A DNA stretch of 64,000 nt from JAPLDB01 sp038230515 (GTDB lineage Bacteria; Bacteroidota; Bacteroidia; AKYH767-A; 2013-40CM-41-45), in contig JBBRND010000014.1 in the NCBI GenBank assembly GCA_038230515.1, positions 39,746 to 103,745 on the forward strand, read 5' to 3'. This document shows, in pieces, positions 1 through 10,400 of this stretch. Numbering within the stretch: position 1 is the stretch's first letter; every line of letters begins with the position of its first letter. The notes beneath the pieces are model-generated. The model was not told the DNA's origin. It was given only the letters and a program-made list of their open reading frames with translations, and made no database searches. The position numbers and the translations under genes were made by a program.

Positions 1-49
1 CTAAATTGCGCAACTAACAGAATGGAATTAGTTGCTTAAAGATTCGTTG

Positions 50-2137
50 ATGAAACAAACAAAGCGCGAAAAGATACGGTCAGAAAAAAATGTGATCTCT
101 GCTGAATCAATTCAACTCCGGCAGACATCGCTTAAAAAGCTATCCTCTGCAATGGCATTAATCTGCGCCTTGACCGGTTTTTTTCTTTATGCAAATACCT
201 TAGGTCACAATTACACTGTGGATGATGATACAGTGGTGCAGAAAAATAAAATTGTTACGAAAGGCGTAAGCGCCATCCCCGAAATTTTCGCTACTCCATA
301 CCGCAAAGGATTCTGGGATCGTCAGGAAACGATGTACCGCCCGTTGTCCTCAACCATGTTCGCTATTGAATGGCAAGTCGCTCCAGAAAAACCATTCGTA
401 GGGCATTTGATGAACGTTCTTATTTATGCGCTCACCGGATTTGTTTTATTTATTACGCTGAGAAAAATTCTGGTTAACTATGACATTCTGATTTCTTTTG
501 CCGCAACACTTTTGTTTATGGCGCATCCGCTGCATACGGAAGTAGTGGCAAGTATTAAAAGCCGCGATGAACTGCTTTGCTTTTTGTTTGGCATTCTCTC
601 ACTCAACTTTCTTTTCGATTACTGCAAGGCAGAAGGAAGAAGAATAATTCAACTTATACTTTCTGCTCTTTGTTTTTTGCTTGCATTGCTTTCAAAGGAA
701 AGTGCAATAACTTTCCTTGCAGTAATTCCTCTTGCTCTTTTCTTCTTTACCGATCTTGATCTGAAAAAAATATTTCAATACGCTGCTGTATTTATTATTC
801 CTGTTGCAATTTATTTTGTAATGCGTGAGCACGCCTTGTCATCAGTTAACCCTCAAGCGGAAATTCAGGCAATCAATAATTCTTTGGTGGATGCAGATAA
901 TGTTGCAATGCGGCTTGCAACAGCCATCATGGTTTTGGGAAAATACATTGGCTTGATGATAATGCCACATCCATTGGTTTTTGACTATTCATTTCATCAA
1001 ATTCCGAACGTAACTTTTGGCGACCCGTTTGCAATATTAAGTTTGATTGCACTTACAGCTATGGTAGTGTTTGCACTGCGCAGTCTGAAGAAGAAAAACA
1101 TTTTTTCTTTTTGTATTATTTATTTCATCATAACTATTTCCATTGTTTCCAATATTGCATTCCTGATTGAATCCATAATGGCTGAACGGTTTTTATACAC
1201 TGCTTCTTTAGGGTTCTGCATTGCCATTCCGATTTTGCTCTTAAAACTTTTTAAAAAAGATACCAGGAAATTAAGCAGCTACGATTGGAAGACATTTTTT
1301 TCAATGACTAAACCAATTCCTGTCGCGATAATTTTTCTGCTTCTTCTTTATTCCGGAAAAACAATCAGCAGGAATATGGATTGGAAAACCAATCTCATTC
1401 TGCTCAAGCATGACGTGAAAAATTCTCCCAATAGTGCGCGCATCCGTTATGCATTGGGTGCAGAACTTCTGTTGAAAGGCGCAATGAAAGAAACAGATCC
1501 GGTTAGGAAAAGTGGATTGCTTGATGATGCAATCTTTCAACTTCAAAAAGGAGTTGAAATTCTACCAACTTATGGCGAAGCATATTATGATCTTGGGTTG
1601 GCTTACACCGAAAAAGGAGACGGGCTGAATGCTGTGAAAGCGTTTGAGTCTGCAAAGCAAAGCAAGCACTGGGACGAAGCAGAATTTTTTGTTTCATCCG
1701 GGCTTGCCTCCGGAATGGCAAGACAGTACGATAATGCCTTCGCTGATTTTGCAAAAGCAATTTCGATGAATGATACTGTGAAGGAAGCATACAACAATTG
1801 GGGAATGTATCTCAACGAAGCGGGCAAGGCAAATGAAGCAATGGAAAAGTTGAACAAAGCAATTAAACTTGATCCGGAATACATTTCTGCCTGGTACAAT
1901 AAAGGCAACTCACTTGCACAGGCAGGAGAATTTCAGCAAGCTATTTCTGTTTACGAAAAAGTTCTCACAATGAATCTTTCTTACACTGATGCAATGACAA
2001 ACATTGGAAATTGTTATGCAGCAATGAAAGATATTCCGAAGTCAATTGAATGGTATGAAAAGGTATTGGTGATTGACCCTTCCAACCTCAATGCTGGCAG
2101 GAATCTGGAAGTTTCAAGAAAGATGCTGAACAATTAA
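50..2137 (+). CDS. Membrane GT-C-like protein with C-terminal TPR repeats
   Basis: Predicted inner-membrane protein of 695 residues. A basic N-terminus is followed by about ten hydrophobic segments up to about residue 440, then TPR-type helical repeats to the end. After the first membrane helix a loop carries an acidic DDD (58-60), and HPLHTEVV (159-166) follows later; both are typical of GT-C fold glycosyltransferases of the ArnT/PMT/TMTC kind, which use lipid-linked sugars on the outer face of the membrane. The ATG at 50 is preferred; an in-frame TTG at 32 would add six residues, and a stop lies just upstream at 29-31. The next gene is a paralogue with the same architecture in the same direction, so the pair probably arose by tandem duplication. 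Donor and acceptor cannot be told from sequence. Confidence 0.8.
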   Translation: MKQTKREKIRSEKNVISAESIQLRQTSLKKLSSAMALICALTGFFLYANTLGHNYTVDDDTVVQKNKIVTKGVSAIPEIFATPYRKGFWDRQETMYRPLSSTMFAIEWQVAPEKPFVGHLMNVLIYALTGFVLFITLRKILVNYDILISFAATLLFMAHPLHTEVVASIKSRDELLCFLFGILSLNFLFDYCKAEGRRIIQLILSALCFLLALLSKESAITFLAVIPLALFFFTDLDLKKIFQYAAVFIIPVAIYFVMREHALSSVNPQAEIQAINNSLVDADNVAMRLATAIMVLGKYIGLMIMPHPLVFDYSFHQIPNVTFGDPFAILSLIALTAMVVFALRSLKKKNIFSFCIIYFIITISIVSNIAFLIESIMAERFLYTASLGFCIAIPILLLKLFKKDTRKLSSYDWKTFFSMTKPIPVAIIFLLLLYSGKTISRNMDWKTNLILLKHDVKNSPNSARIRYALGAELLLKGAMKETDPVRKSGLLDDAIFQLQKGVEILPTYGEAYYDLGLAYTEKGDGLNAVKAFESAKQSKHWDEAEFFVSSGLASGMARQYDNAFADFAKAISMNDTVKEAYNNWGMYLNEAGKANEAMEKLNKAIKLDPEYISAWYNKGNSLAQAGEFQQAISVYEKVLTMNLSYTDAMTNIGNCYAAMKDIPKSIEWYEKVLVIDPSNLNAGRNLEVSRKMLNN

Positions 2138-2225
2138 CTCGTAGCAATCAACCGGGAAGTATTGGAGTCGAGAGAGAAATCATTTTATCCACTGTAGCCG
2201 TTTCGTTTTGAATCCAAATTGATTT

Positions 2226-4085
2226 ATGGGACGCAATAAGCTTATTAAAAAAAAGAAATATCAGCAGCAGGAAAAAAGCCGTGCTCTGCCAAATGTTGTC
2301 GCTCAACAAAAGAAAAACAACAACGGGCTTTGGCTTTCGGGCATTCTTGCATTAACTTTTATTGTTTTTTTTCCAGCGCTCAATAACGCACTCACAAACT
2401 GGGACGATCCGCATTACCTAACTGACAATCCTCTTATCAGGAATTTGAGTTTTGAAAATATTAAACGGATTTTTACAGAAGTGTTTTTTGGCAATTACCA
2501 GCCACTACATATTTTTTCTTATGCACTTGAATATCATTTTTACAAACTGAATCCTACGGGGTATCATACTACAAGTGTGATCATGCATCTGATTGTAACC
2601 GGACTTGTTTTCAGGTTTATATTTTTACTTTCTGAAAACTCAACAATTGCTTTAATTACTGCATTGCTTTTTGGGATTCATCCAATGCACGTTGAATCTG
2701 TAGCGTGGGCCGCAGAGAGGAAGGATTTATTGTATGCAATGTTTTTCCTTGGCTCATTGATCCTTTACGTCAGGTACATTAAAGGAGGGGAGAGGATACT
2801 ATTTCTTTCTCTTGCGTTGTTTCTTTTTGCGCTTTCAATTTTATCAAAGGCAATGGCGTCATCTCTGCCTCCTGTTTTAATTTTGATTGATGTTTTTTTG
2901 GGAAGAAAATGGCATTGGAAATTAATGTGGGAGAAAATTCCATTCTTCGCAATCTCTTTTTTTTTCGGATACATTGCTGCGCACACAGCTTCGACAACAG
3001 GGCAGGTGTCGCTAAATGTATTCACTCTATCCGAGCGAATCCTGTTTGCAAATTTTAACTTGCTTGCTTATGTGTTTAAACTTATTCTTCCAACTAATCT
3101 ATCTGCATTTTATCCATATCCGGACAGAATAGACGGGCATCTTCCATATTATTATTACATCGCTCCTTTAGTCGTTGCAGGACTTTTGTTTCTTGTCATT
3201 CGCTCGTTCAAGAAAACAAAAATTATTTTGTTCGGAGCGGGATTTTTTGTTGCAAGTATTTTTCTTGTTCTGCAATTGTTTCCCGTGGGTCCAACAATTA
3301 TTTCTGAAAGATATTCTTATGTTTCTTCGATAGGTTTCTTTTTTGTAATTGCTTATTTCTTTCAGCAATTCATTCTTAAATTTCCGTTAAAGAAGACGAT
3401 GTTGTTCATTGCACTTGCTGGATACAGTTTGTTTTTATGCGTAGCCACTTATCAGCGTTGTCATGTTTGGAAAGATAGTATCACACTCTGGACGAATGTG
3501 CTCGATCAGTTTCCGCACGTTGGTGTCGCATTGAATAATCGAGGGAATATTTACGGAAAAGAAAAAGGCGATCTCGATCGTGCGATGCAGGATTTTAATA
3601 ACTCAATTCAGTTTGACCCGAACTACGAAAATGCATACGTGAACAGGGGAATTGTCTTTTGCATCCGCGGGAAATTCGATCTTGCCATTCTTGATTTCAA
3701 TAAAGCACTCGCATTGAAACCGGATTATTTTGACGCAACCTTTAATCGCGGAATTGCATACACACAAACCAATCAGTTTGAAAAAGCGATTGAAGATTTT
3801 TCAATACTGCAAATGACAAATGCTGATGATTCCCGAATCTATGCCTGTCGCGGGCGCGCATTTTCTTTAAGCAAAAAATATGATGAAGCATTGAAAGATC
3901 TAAGCCGCGCCATTGAAATAAATCCATCTTATCCGGAAGCGTATTACAACCGTTCATCTGTTTTTTATAATAGGAATCAGTTCAAGGAAGCATACAGCGA
4001 TGTTCAGCATGCAGTTGATCTTGGTGCGAATGTGGAGCCGAAATTTTTTGAAGCAATAAAGCAGGCAGCAGCAAATGCGAAGTGA
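2226..4085 (+). CDS. Membrane GT-C-like protein with C-terminal TPR repeats (paralogue)
   Basis: 619 residues. The N-terminal 30 residues are Lys/Gln-rich and cytosolic, followed by a multi-spanning region to about residue 420 and four to five TPR units (about 430-600). The first periplasmic loop has WDDP (59-62), and the conserved HPMHVESVAWAAERKDLL stretch (152-169) is diagnostic of the TMTC/DUF1736-like protein O-mannosyltransferase relatives in bacteria. It lies 88 bp behind a gene of the same plan and is probably co-transcribed with it. Its TGA stop directly abuts the stop codon of the convergent aroQ gene, with no base between them. Role in surface glycosylation is inferred; substrate unknown. 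Confidence 0.82.
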   Translation: MGRNKLIKKKKYQQQEKSRALPNVVAQQKKNNNGLWLSGILALTFIVFFPALNNALTNWDDPHYLTDNPLIRNLSFENIKRIFTEVFFGNYQPLHIFSYALEYHFYKLNPTGYHTTSVIMHLIVTGLVFRFIFLLSENSTIALITALLFGIHPMHVESVAWAAERKDLLYAMFFLGSLILYVRYIKGGERILFLSLALFLFALSILSKAMASSLPPVLILIDVFLGRKWHWKLMWEKIPFFAISFFFGYIAAHTASTTGQVSLNVFTLSERILFANFNLLAYVFKLILPTNLSAFYPYPDRIDGHLPYYYYIAPLVVAGLLFLVIRSFKKTKIILFGAGFFVASIFLVLQLFPVGPTIISERYSYVSSIGFFFVIAYFFQQFILKFPLKKTMLFIALAGYSLFLCVATYQRCHVWKDSITLWTNVLDQFPHVGVALNNRGNIYGKEKGDLDRAMQDFNNSIQFDPNYENAYVNRGIVFCIRGKFDLAILDFNKALALKPDYFDATFNRGIAYTQTNQFEKAIEDFSILQMTNADDSRIYACRGRAFSLSKKYDEALKDLSRAIEINPSYPEAYYNRSSVFYNRNQFKEAYSDVQHAVDLGANVEPKFFEAIKQAAANAK

Positions 4086-4505
4086 TTAACTAATCGCAAA
4101 CGCCTCAATCGCTAGACGGTATGAATCCAATCCGAACCCAGTGATAACTCCTCGACAGTTTTTCGCAATTAGCGAAACGTGACGATATTCTTCGCGCGCA
4201 TAAATGTTTGAAATGTGAATTTCAATGACCGCGGTTTTTATGGAAGCGGTTGCATCTGCAATGGCAACAGAAGTATGCGTGTATCCTCCGGCATTCAGAA
4301 TGATTCCATCATAACTGAATCCTATTTCGTGCAATTTGTTGATGATTTCACCTTCCACGTTACTTTGAAAATATTCGAGTGCAACTGTGGAATACCTTTT
4401 CTTTAGTTCCGAAAAATAATCTTCAAATGTTTTTGTTCCATACACTTCAGGTTCACGTTTGCCAAGAAGATTAAGATTGGGTCCGTTGATGATGATGATT
4501 TTCAA
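4086..4505 (-). CDS. aroQ: 3-dehydroquinate dehydratase, type II
   Basis: Type II dehydroquinase, the third step of the shikimate pathway (3-dehydroquinate to 3-dehydroshikimate), cytosolic dodecamer. The family core is intact: INGPNLNLLGKREPEVYG at the N-terminus with the catalytic Tyr in the flexible loop, ILNAGGYTHTS, the HISNIYAREEYR segment with the catalytic His, and the C-terminal GVITGFGLDSYRLA. The start is taken as TTG at 4505-4503, which gives the usual MKIIIINGPN opening and 139 residues; another TTG at 4532 would give 148. Divergent from xerD, an arrangement I recall from other Bacteroidota. The 3' end abuts the convergent TPR gene. Confidence 0.93.
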   Translation of the reverse strand: MKIIIINGPNLNLLGKREPEVYGTKTFEDYFSELKKRYSTVALEYFQSNVEGEIINKLHEIGFSYDGIILNAGGYTHTSVAIADATASIKTAVIEIHISNIYAREEYRHVSLIAKNCRGVITGFGLDSYRLAIEAFAIS

Positions 4506-4641
4506 TTTTGGAATCGTTAGTTGAGTCTGCAAAGAAACCTATTTTATTCAAAACCATTTGTGCATAATTCTTTTCCGGTTCAGCCGCCTATTGTCTTTAT
4601 CTCCGCACTTTCGGCATTCGGTAGTTTTACAAAATCAACGG

Positions 4642-5571
4642 ATGTCTTGGCAAGGATATATCAAAGGATTCAAAAGTTATCTGAAACTAGAAAAATCGCT
4701 GAGCAGTAACAGTGTGGAGGCGTACATTCATGATGTGTCATTGCTCGATCAATTCCTTGAAATAGAAAAAATAAAATTACCGCCTTCCGAAATAAAGTTG
4801 AAGCATCTGCAGAATTTCATTGCGTGGATCAACGGAATAGGGTTGGGTGCCGCAAGTCAGGCGAGAATTATAAGCGGTATTAAAGCGTTCTTTAAATATC
4901 TCGTGATGGAAAATCTTACTGTAGATAATCCATCGCAACTTCTCGATTCGCCTAAGTTGGGACGTAAGCTTCCTGACACGCTTTCGGTGAATGACATTAA
5001 TCACCTTATAGAAGGAATTGATTTAAGTAAGGCTGAAGGCACACGAAATAAAGCGATGCTGGAAACGTTGTATAGTTGTGGATTGCGGGTGAGTGAGTTA
5101 GTGAATCTTAAATTGTCGAATCTGCACATGGAAATCGGTTTTGTGAAAGTGCTCGGAAAAGGAGATAAAGAAAGATTGGTGCCCATCGGAAGTGTGGCAA
5201 TAAAATTGCTTCGCATTTACATCATGGAGGTTCGTGCAAAGCAAAATATAAAACCAGGAAATGAGGATGTGGTGTTTCTCAATAACCGTGGAGCAAAACT
5301 TACACGTGTCATGATCTTTACCATCATTAAACGGCTGGCAGTAAAAATCCATTTAAAAAAATCAATCAGTCCGCATACATTTCGCCATTCATTCGCCACA
5401 CACCTTATTGAAGGTGGAGCTGACTTGCGTGCTGTGCAGGAAATGCTGGGGCATGAAAGCATCACGACAACTGAAATCTATACGCACCTCGATCGCGATT
5501 ATCTCCGCTCGGCTATCATCCGTTTTCATCCTCGGTCGCAAATGAAATCTACAACCAGTGATAACGACTAA
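4642..5571 (+). CDS. xerD: Site-specific tyrosine recombinase XerD
   Basis: 309 residues when started at the ATG at 4642; an in-frame extension to 4558 exists but is not conserved-looking. An N-terminal SAM-like core-binding domain (about 1-90) is followed by the catalytic domain. The catalytic set is visible: Arg in SCGLRVSELVNL, Lys in GKGDKERLVPIG, HTFRHSFATHL (His/Arg), LGHES (His) and the nucleophilic Tyr in TEIYTHLD. With XerC (also in this window) it resolves chromosome dimers at dif at the septum under FtsK control. It is called XerD rather than XerC from the PHTFRHSFATHLIEGGADLR segment. The next gene starts 12 bp downstream. Confidence 0.93.
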   Translation: MSWQGYIKGFKSYLKLEKSLSSNSVEAYIHDVSLLDQFLEIEKIKLPPSEIKLKHLQNFIAWINGIGLGAASQARIISGIKAFFKYLVMENLTVDNPSQLLDSPKLGRKLPDTLSVNDINHLIEGIDLSKAEGTRNKAMLETLYSCGLRVSELVNLKLSNLHMEIGFVKVLGKGDKERLVPIGSVAIKLLRIYIMEVRAKQNIKPGNEDVVFLNNRGAKLTRVMIFTIIKRLAVKIHLKKSISPHTFRHSFATHLIEGGADLRAVQEMLGHESITTTEIYTHLDRDYLRSAIIRFHPRSQMKSTTSDND

Positions 5572-5583
5572 CTTTTTCACAAC

Positions 5584-6423
5584 TTGATAAAAATACTCAG
5601 AAATAAAAAATGGATCATAGGATCAACAGTAGTTTTGATGGTGACGGTTTTATTTTTTTTCATGCAATCATTCTCGTTAATCGCAGAAAAAAACTCTTCG
5701 CCTGAAAATGAAGATGCTTTTTATTCTTCCGGTGACACGCTTCTTTTTTCAGGTTTCAAATGGGTCACCAAAGAAAGTAACGAACGCCACACCGGCCCCG
5801 GTCGTAATTTTTTTGCAGGAGGAAAAGAAAATGTTTGGATTGATGAGCAGGGAAGAATGCATATACGGATGACACACCGTAACGGGCGTTGGTACTGCGC
5901 GGAAGCACGGTTGGTGGAGAGCCTGGGATACGGTCAATACATTTTTCGCGTTGAAGCAAATCCTGCGAAACTCGATAAAAATATAGTGGTTGGTTTTTTT
6001 ACTTACGATTATGATGATACACTGAATCATCACCGGGAAATTGATCTTGAGTTTTCTACATGGGGAAAAGATAAAGACCTTAACTCTCAATACGTGATTC
6101 AACCATTTGAGGTAACCAAAAATTCGTACCGCTTTCAAACAGATATTTCTAAAACATCAGAACAGGTAATCGGATGGAAGAAAAACAAAGTCTCGTTTTC
6201 ATCCTCTATTATCACTACTCCAAATGACAGTGTAGTTTCAAAAAAATATTGCCAATGGAGTTACAAGCCGGAAAAGGACATCAAGCAACATCTGGAAAAA
6301 TTCAGCATGAATATCTGGCTTTTCAAAGCGGATTTTCCAAGTGACTATACCGACTATGAATTCGTTGTTTCAAAATTTCAATTCATCCCTTACAAGTTTG
6401 AGAAATTCAGACCTACGATGTGA
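5584..6423 (+). CDS. Membrane-anchored GH16-like (laminarinase-type) glycoside hydrolase
   Basis: 279 residues. An N-terminal signal anchor (about residues 10-33) is followed by a jelly-roll-like domain. The motif HREIDLEFSTWG (about 157-168) fits the GH16 active-site pattern E-[ILV]-D-x-E, giving candidate nucleophile and acid/base Glu residues and an assisting Asp. GH16 enzymes cut beta-1,3/1,4-glucans or galactans by a retaining mechanism. The likely start is TTG at 5584, 12 bp after xerD; no ATG precedes the signal anchor. The protein is short for a full GH16 and has no sorting domain, so it is probably held in the inner membrane or released to the periplasm. A non-catalytic glycan-binding role cannot be excluded. 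Confidence 0.68.
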   Translation: MIKILRNKKWIIGSTVVLMVTVLFFFMQSFSLIAEKNSSPENEDAFYSSGDTLLFSGFKWVTKESNERHTGPGRNFFAGGKENVWIDEQGRMHIRMTHRNGRWYCAEARLVESLGYGQYIFRVEANPAKLDKNIVVGFFTYDYDDTLNHHREIDLEFSTWGKDKDLNSQYVIQPFEVTKNSYRFQTDISKTSEQVIGWKKNKVSFSSSIITTPNDSVVSKKYCQWSYKPEKDIKQHLEKFSMNIWLFKADFPSDYTDYEFVVSKFQFIPYKFEKFRPTM

Positions 6424-6908
6424 CTTTGGCCAGCATTTTTTTCGAATAACTGTTAAAGAGTAACCAATAATTCTTTTCGGATTGAAAGCTATGCTCTCCC
6501 TTTCTTCACATCGTTAGCAATTTCTTTATGACGTTTTCATGGTACTGGCATCTGCAATTTAAGAAGTGGACATTCTTCTGGATAAAAAACAATAGGAATT
6601 ATGCTCATCAGTTGAGGGAGCGCTTTCTTCGATTATATTTTTCAGGTACTCGGAAATCACAGTGGCAACAACCAGTATGGCGGATCCTTTGATTTGTTTC
6701 AGCTCAAAATAATTCAGAAAGCTATCACACTTATTGTTTTTGCTTCATGAGCTATTTTTATTTTCAAAACCGACAAGTTACTATAAAATTGTTTAGTCGG
6801 CTTTGTGTTTAGAATGAGTGAGTTACTATACTATTCGCTGAATAAAATTCCTTCGCAATTTGAAGGGAATCTTTATTTTCGCGACTCATTTCTTAAAACA
6901 AAAAACAG
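6424..6908. other. 485-bp intergenic region with a possible gene remnant on the minus strand
   Basis: No intact gene. On the minus strand a frame stays open from 6744 to a TAA at 6559-6561 (61 codons) and reads like protein (for example GSAILVVATVISEYLKNI), but it has no ATG, GTG or TTG near its beginning and is preceded by a TGA. Beyond the TAA, short coding-looking pieces in other frames continue towards 6430. This fits a decayed gene, but no family was recognised. A TATTTTCG at 6874-6881 could be a degenerate -7 box for the cyclophilin gene, without a good -33 element. Confidence 0.3.
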
Positions 6909-7418
6909 ATGGTAGAAAACCCCAAGGTATTTTTTGATATTACGGCAGGCGGAGAAAAAATTGGCCGAATCGTTTTTGAATTACGTGCCGATGTAACTCC
7001 CAAAACAGCAGAAAATTTTCGTGCGTTGTGTACAGGAGAAAAAGGATTCGGATACAAAGGATCACCTTTTCACCGCGTGATTACTTCCTTTATGTGTCAG
7101 GGGGGGGATTTTACAAATCGCAACGGTACGGGCGGAAAAAGTATTTACGGTAATAAATTTTCTGACGAAAACTTTACACTCAAGCATACTGAACCGGGAT
7201 TGCTTTCGATGGCAAATGCAGGACCCAATACAAACGGATCGCAGTTTTTCATTACTACAATTCCTACTCCTTGGCTTGACGGCAATCATACCGTATTTGG
7301 AAAAGTGATTGAAGGAATGGATGTGGTAAAAAAAGTAGAATTATTCGGCAGTAGTAGCGGAGCAACTTCAAAAGAAATTCTTGTTGAAAATTGCGGGGAA
7401 CTTCCGCAAACAAACTGA
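6909..7418 (+). CDS. Cyclophilin-type peptidyl-prolyl cis-trans isomerase, eukaryotic CypA-like
   Basis: 169-residue single-domain cyclophilin catalysing Xaa-Pro isomerisation. It has no signal peptide, so it is cytosolic. The whole protein follows the eukaryotic cyclophilin A layout: PKTAENFRALCTGEKGFGYK, FMCQGGDFTNRNGTGGKSIY, LLSMANAGPNTNGSQFFITT and WLDGNHTVFGKV. Residues equivalent to the CypA active site are all present (R56, F61, Q64, F114, W122, H127). This is closer to the eukaryotic cytosolic form than to PpiA/PpiB of proteobacteria, including the longer insert around GEKGFGYKG. It is followed by the tricorn protease gene after 52 bp, so co-transcription is possible. Confidence 0.93.
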   Translation: MVENPKVFFDITAGGEKIGRIVFELRADVTPKTAENFRALCTGEKGFGYKGSPFHRVITSFMCQGGDFTNRNGTGGKSIYGNKFSDENFTLKHTEPGLLSMANAGPNTNGSQFFITTIPTPWLDGNHTVFGKVIEGMDVVKKVELFGSSSGATSKEILVENCGELPQTN

Positions 7419-7470
7419 ATTGAGAAATAAATATTCAATTTTTAAAAACACCAACTCAACCAAAACATCA

Positions 7471-10400
7471 ATGAAAAAATTTCTCTTTTCAGTTATCACT
7501 CTTACATCTTGCATTACAATACAATCATCCGCGCAACAGGAAGCCCGTCTGCTTCGTTTTCCTGCTGTCTCCGCATCTTCCATTGTGTTCACGTATGCAG
7601 GCGATTTGTATTCTGTACCGCGCACAGGAGGTCTTGCAAGAAAGATCACCACTGATGTTGGTATGGAAATATTCCCTCGCTTTTCTCCAGATGGAAAAAC
7701 CATTGCATTCACTGGCCAATACGATGGCAATACGGAAGTTTTTAAAATCCCTTCTGAAGGAGGTGTGCCTGTTCGTTTAACTTACACCGCCACTCTTGGT
7801 CGCGATGATATGAGTGACCGTATGGGGCCGAATAACATTGTGCTTACATGGAGAGATGACAACAACATCGTGTATCGTTCGCGCAAAAAGGCTTTCAATG
7901 ATTTTAAAGGACGGTTGTTTCTTGCAAACACGGGCGGTGGCTTGTCTGAAGAACTTCCTTTTTCAGTTGGAGGCGCAATGTCTTATTCCGCTGATAAAAA
8001 GAAGATAGCGATGAACAGGGTGTTTCGCGCTTTCCGCACATGGAAATATTACAAAGGCGGAATGGCTGATGATATCTGGATCTTCGATACTGAAACCAGA
8101 CAGTGGGAAAACATCACCAACAATAATTCGCAGGACATTTGGCCAATGTGGTACGGGGATAAAATTTATTTCATCAGCGACCGAGACCGCATCATGAATC
8201 TTTTTGTGTACGACTTCAAATCGAAGATGACTTCGAAGTTAACCAATTACACTGACTTCGATATAAAATTTCCTTCGCTAGGAACAGATGCGATTGCTTA
8301 TGAGCAGGGAGGATATGTGCACGTATATGATTTGAAAACATCAACGGACTCTAAAATTACCATCTCTATCTCTGATGACGCAGATGTCGGTCGCAACACA
8401 TGGATTGATGCAAGCAAGTTCATTAACACAGCCGATGTTGGTGCAGACGGAAACCGAATCGTAATCAGCGCTCGCGGAGATGTTTGGACGCTTCCTGCAA
8501 AAACAGGAATCACAAGAAACTTAACGAAGAGTTCGTCAAGTCATGAGCGCGATGCACAGTGGAGCCCTGACGGAAAACAAATTGCATACATCAGTGATGT
8601 AAGCGGTGAAACAGAAATTTATGTGATGAAACAAGATGGATCAGAACCTGCAAGTCAACTCACAAAAAATGGTGATACATATAAATATGCAATCACATGG
8701 AGTCCCGACAGCAAAATGATTTCATGGACTGATAACAAACTCCGTTTGTTTTATGTGAATGTAGAAACAAAAGAACAAGTGCTAGTTGATCAGGCGAAGA
8801 CGGGAGAGTATGCAAGCAATTGGTTCAGTCCGGACAGTAAGTGGATCACTTTTACAAAGCAGGATGACGACAACCGCTCAAAAATTTTTCTGTATGAAAT
8901 TGCAACAAAAAAATCTACTGCTGTTACGGATGGCTGGTACAATTCATACAATGCGAGCTTTAGTGATGACGGAAAATATTTAGTGTTTGTTTCTGACCGT
9001 GACTTCAATCCGATATATTCCGCCACAGAGTGGGATCATGCGTATGCTGACATGTCGAAAGTGTATTTACTAACGCTTGCAAAAAATACTGCCTCACCTT
9101 TTGAACCGAAGAATGATGAGGTGAAGGCGAAAGAAAAGAAAGCAGATGATACCGATTCGAAAAAGAAAGATGACAAGAAAAAAGACGATGCAAAAAAAAA
9201 TGAAGTTGTAAAACCAATGGCTGTTGATCTCGATGGAATCAGCAACCGCATTGTTTCACTGGATGTGCCCGCAGGCAATTACAACAACGTGTATTGCATC
9301 GGTGAAATGGTGTATTACACTTTCAACTCCATGAAGTCAGAAAAAAATACAATGAAAGTTTTTGATCTCAAGGAGAAAAAAGAAACTGAACTCGGTGCAG
9401 TTGACTCCTACTCCGTTTCTGCTGACAATAAAAAGATGATGATCAGCAAGGACAGAAATTATTATGTAACTGATATTCCGAAAGCGAAACTGGATCTTGG
9501 CACTGCTGTTGATCTTTCAAATATGAAAGTGTATGTGGACCGCAAAGCAGAGTGGACTCAAATCTACAATGAGTCGTGGAGGCAGATGCGAGATTTTTTC
9601 TGGGATTCTACCATGAGAGGTGTTGACTGGACTGCAATGAAGAAGAAATACGAAGTGTTGTTGCCTTATGTAAATTGCCGGTACGATTTAACTTACATTA
9701 TTGGCGAATTGATTGGAGAATTGAGCACTGGGCACACTTACACCGGTGGTGGAGATCTATCAAAGCCAACGCGCATACAAATGGGCTTGCTCGGTGCAGA
9801 ACTTGCTCGCGATGCATCCGGTTATTATCAGATCAAAAAAATATTGAAAGGAGAAAACTGGGATGCGGGCACTCGCTCTCCGTTAATGGACATTGGCGTA
9901 AATGCAAACGAAGGAGATTTCATTGTTGCGGTGAATGGTGTCACAACAAAAGGCATGAATGATATTTACGAGTCGCTTGTAAACACTGCCGGCAAACAGG
10001 TTGAACTTTCATTGAACTCGAAAGCAGAAGCAGCTGGCGCGCGAAGAGTTTTGGTTGTTCCTGTCGGCAGCGAAGCATCTTTGTATTACTACAACTGGGT
10101 TACTGACAACACGAAGAAAGTAAACGATGCCACCAATGGTGACGTGGGATACATTCACATTCCGAACATGGGAGTAGAAGGATTGAATGAATTTGTAAAA
10201 CATTTTTATCCGCAACTCAACAAGAAGGCACTGATCATTGATGACAGAGGAAACGGTGGCGGAAATGTTTCTCCAATGATTATCGAGCGGTTGAGTCGCG
10301 AAATTGCAATGGTTGGCATTTCGCGTAACAATGTGCCTCAGCCCAATCCTTTCGACATGCAGCTTGGACCAAAGGTTGTTTTGATTGATCAGTACTCTGC

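Noticed and set aside
7381..7470. N-terminal extension of the tricorn protease frame
   Set aside because: It overlaps the cyclophilin 3' end, and a clear signal peptide starts at the ATG at 7471.
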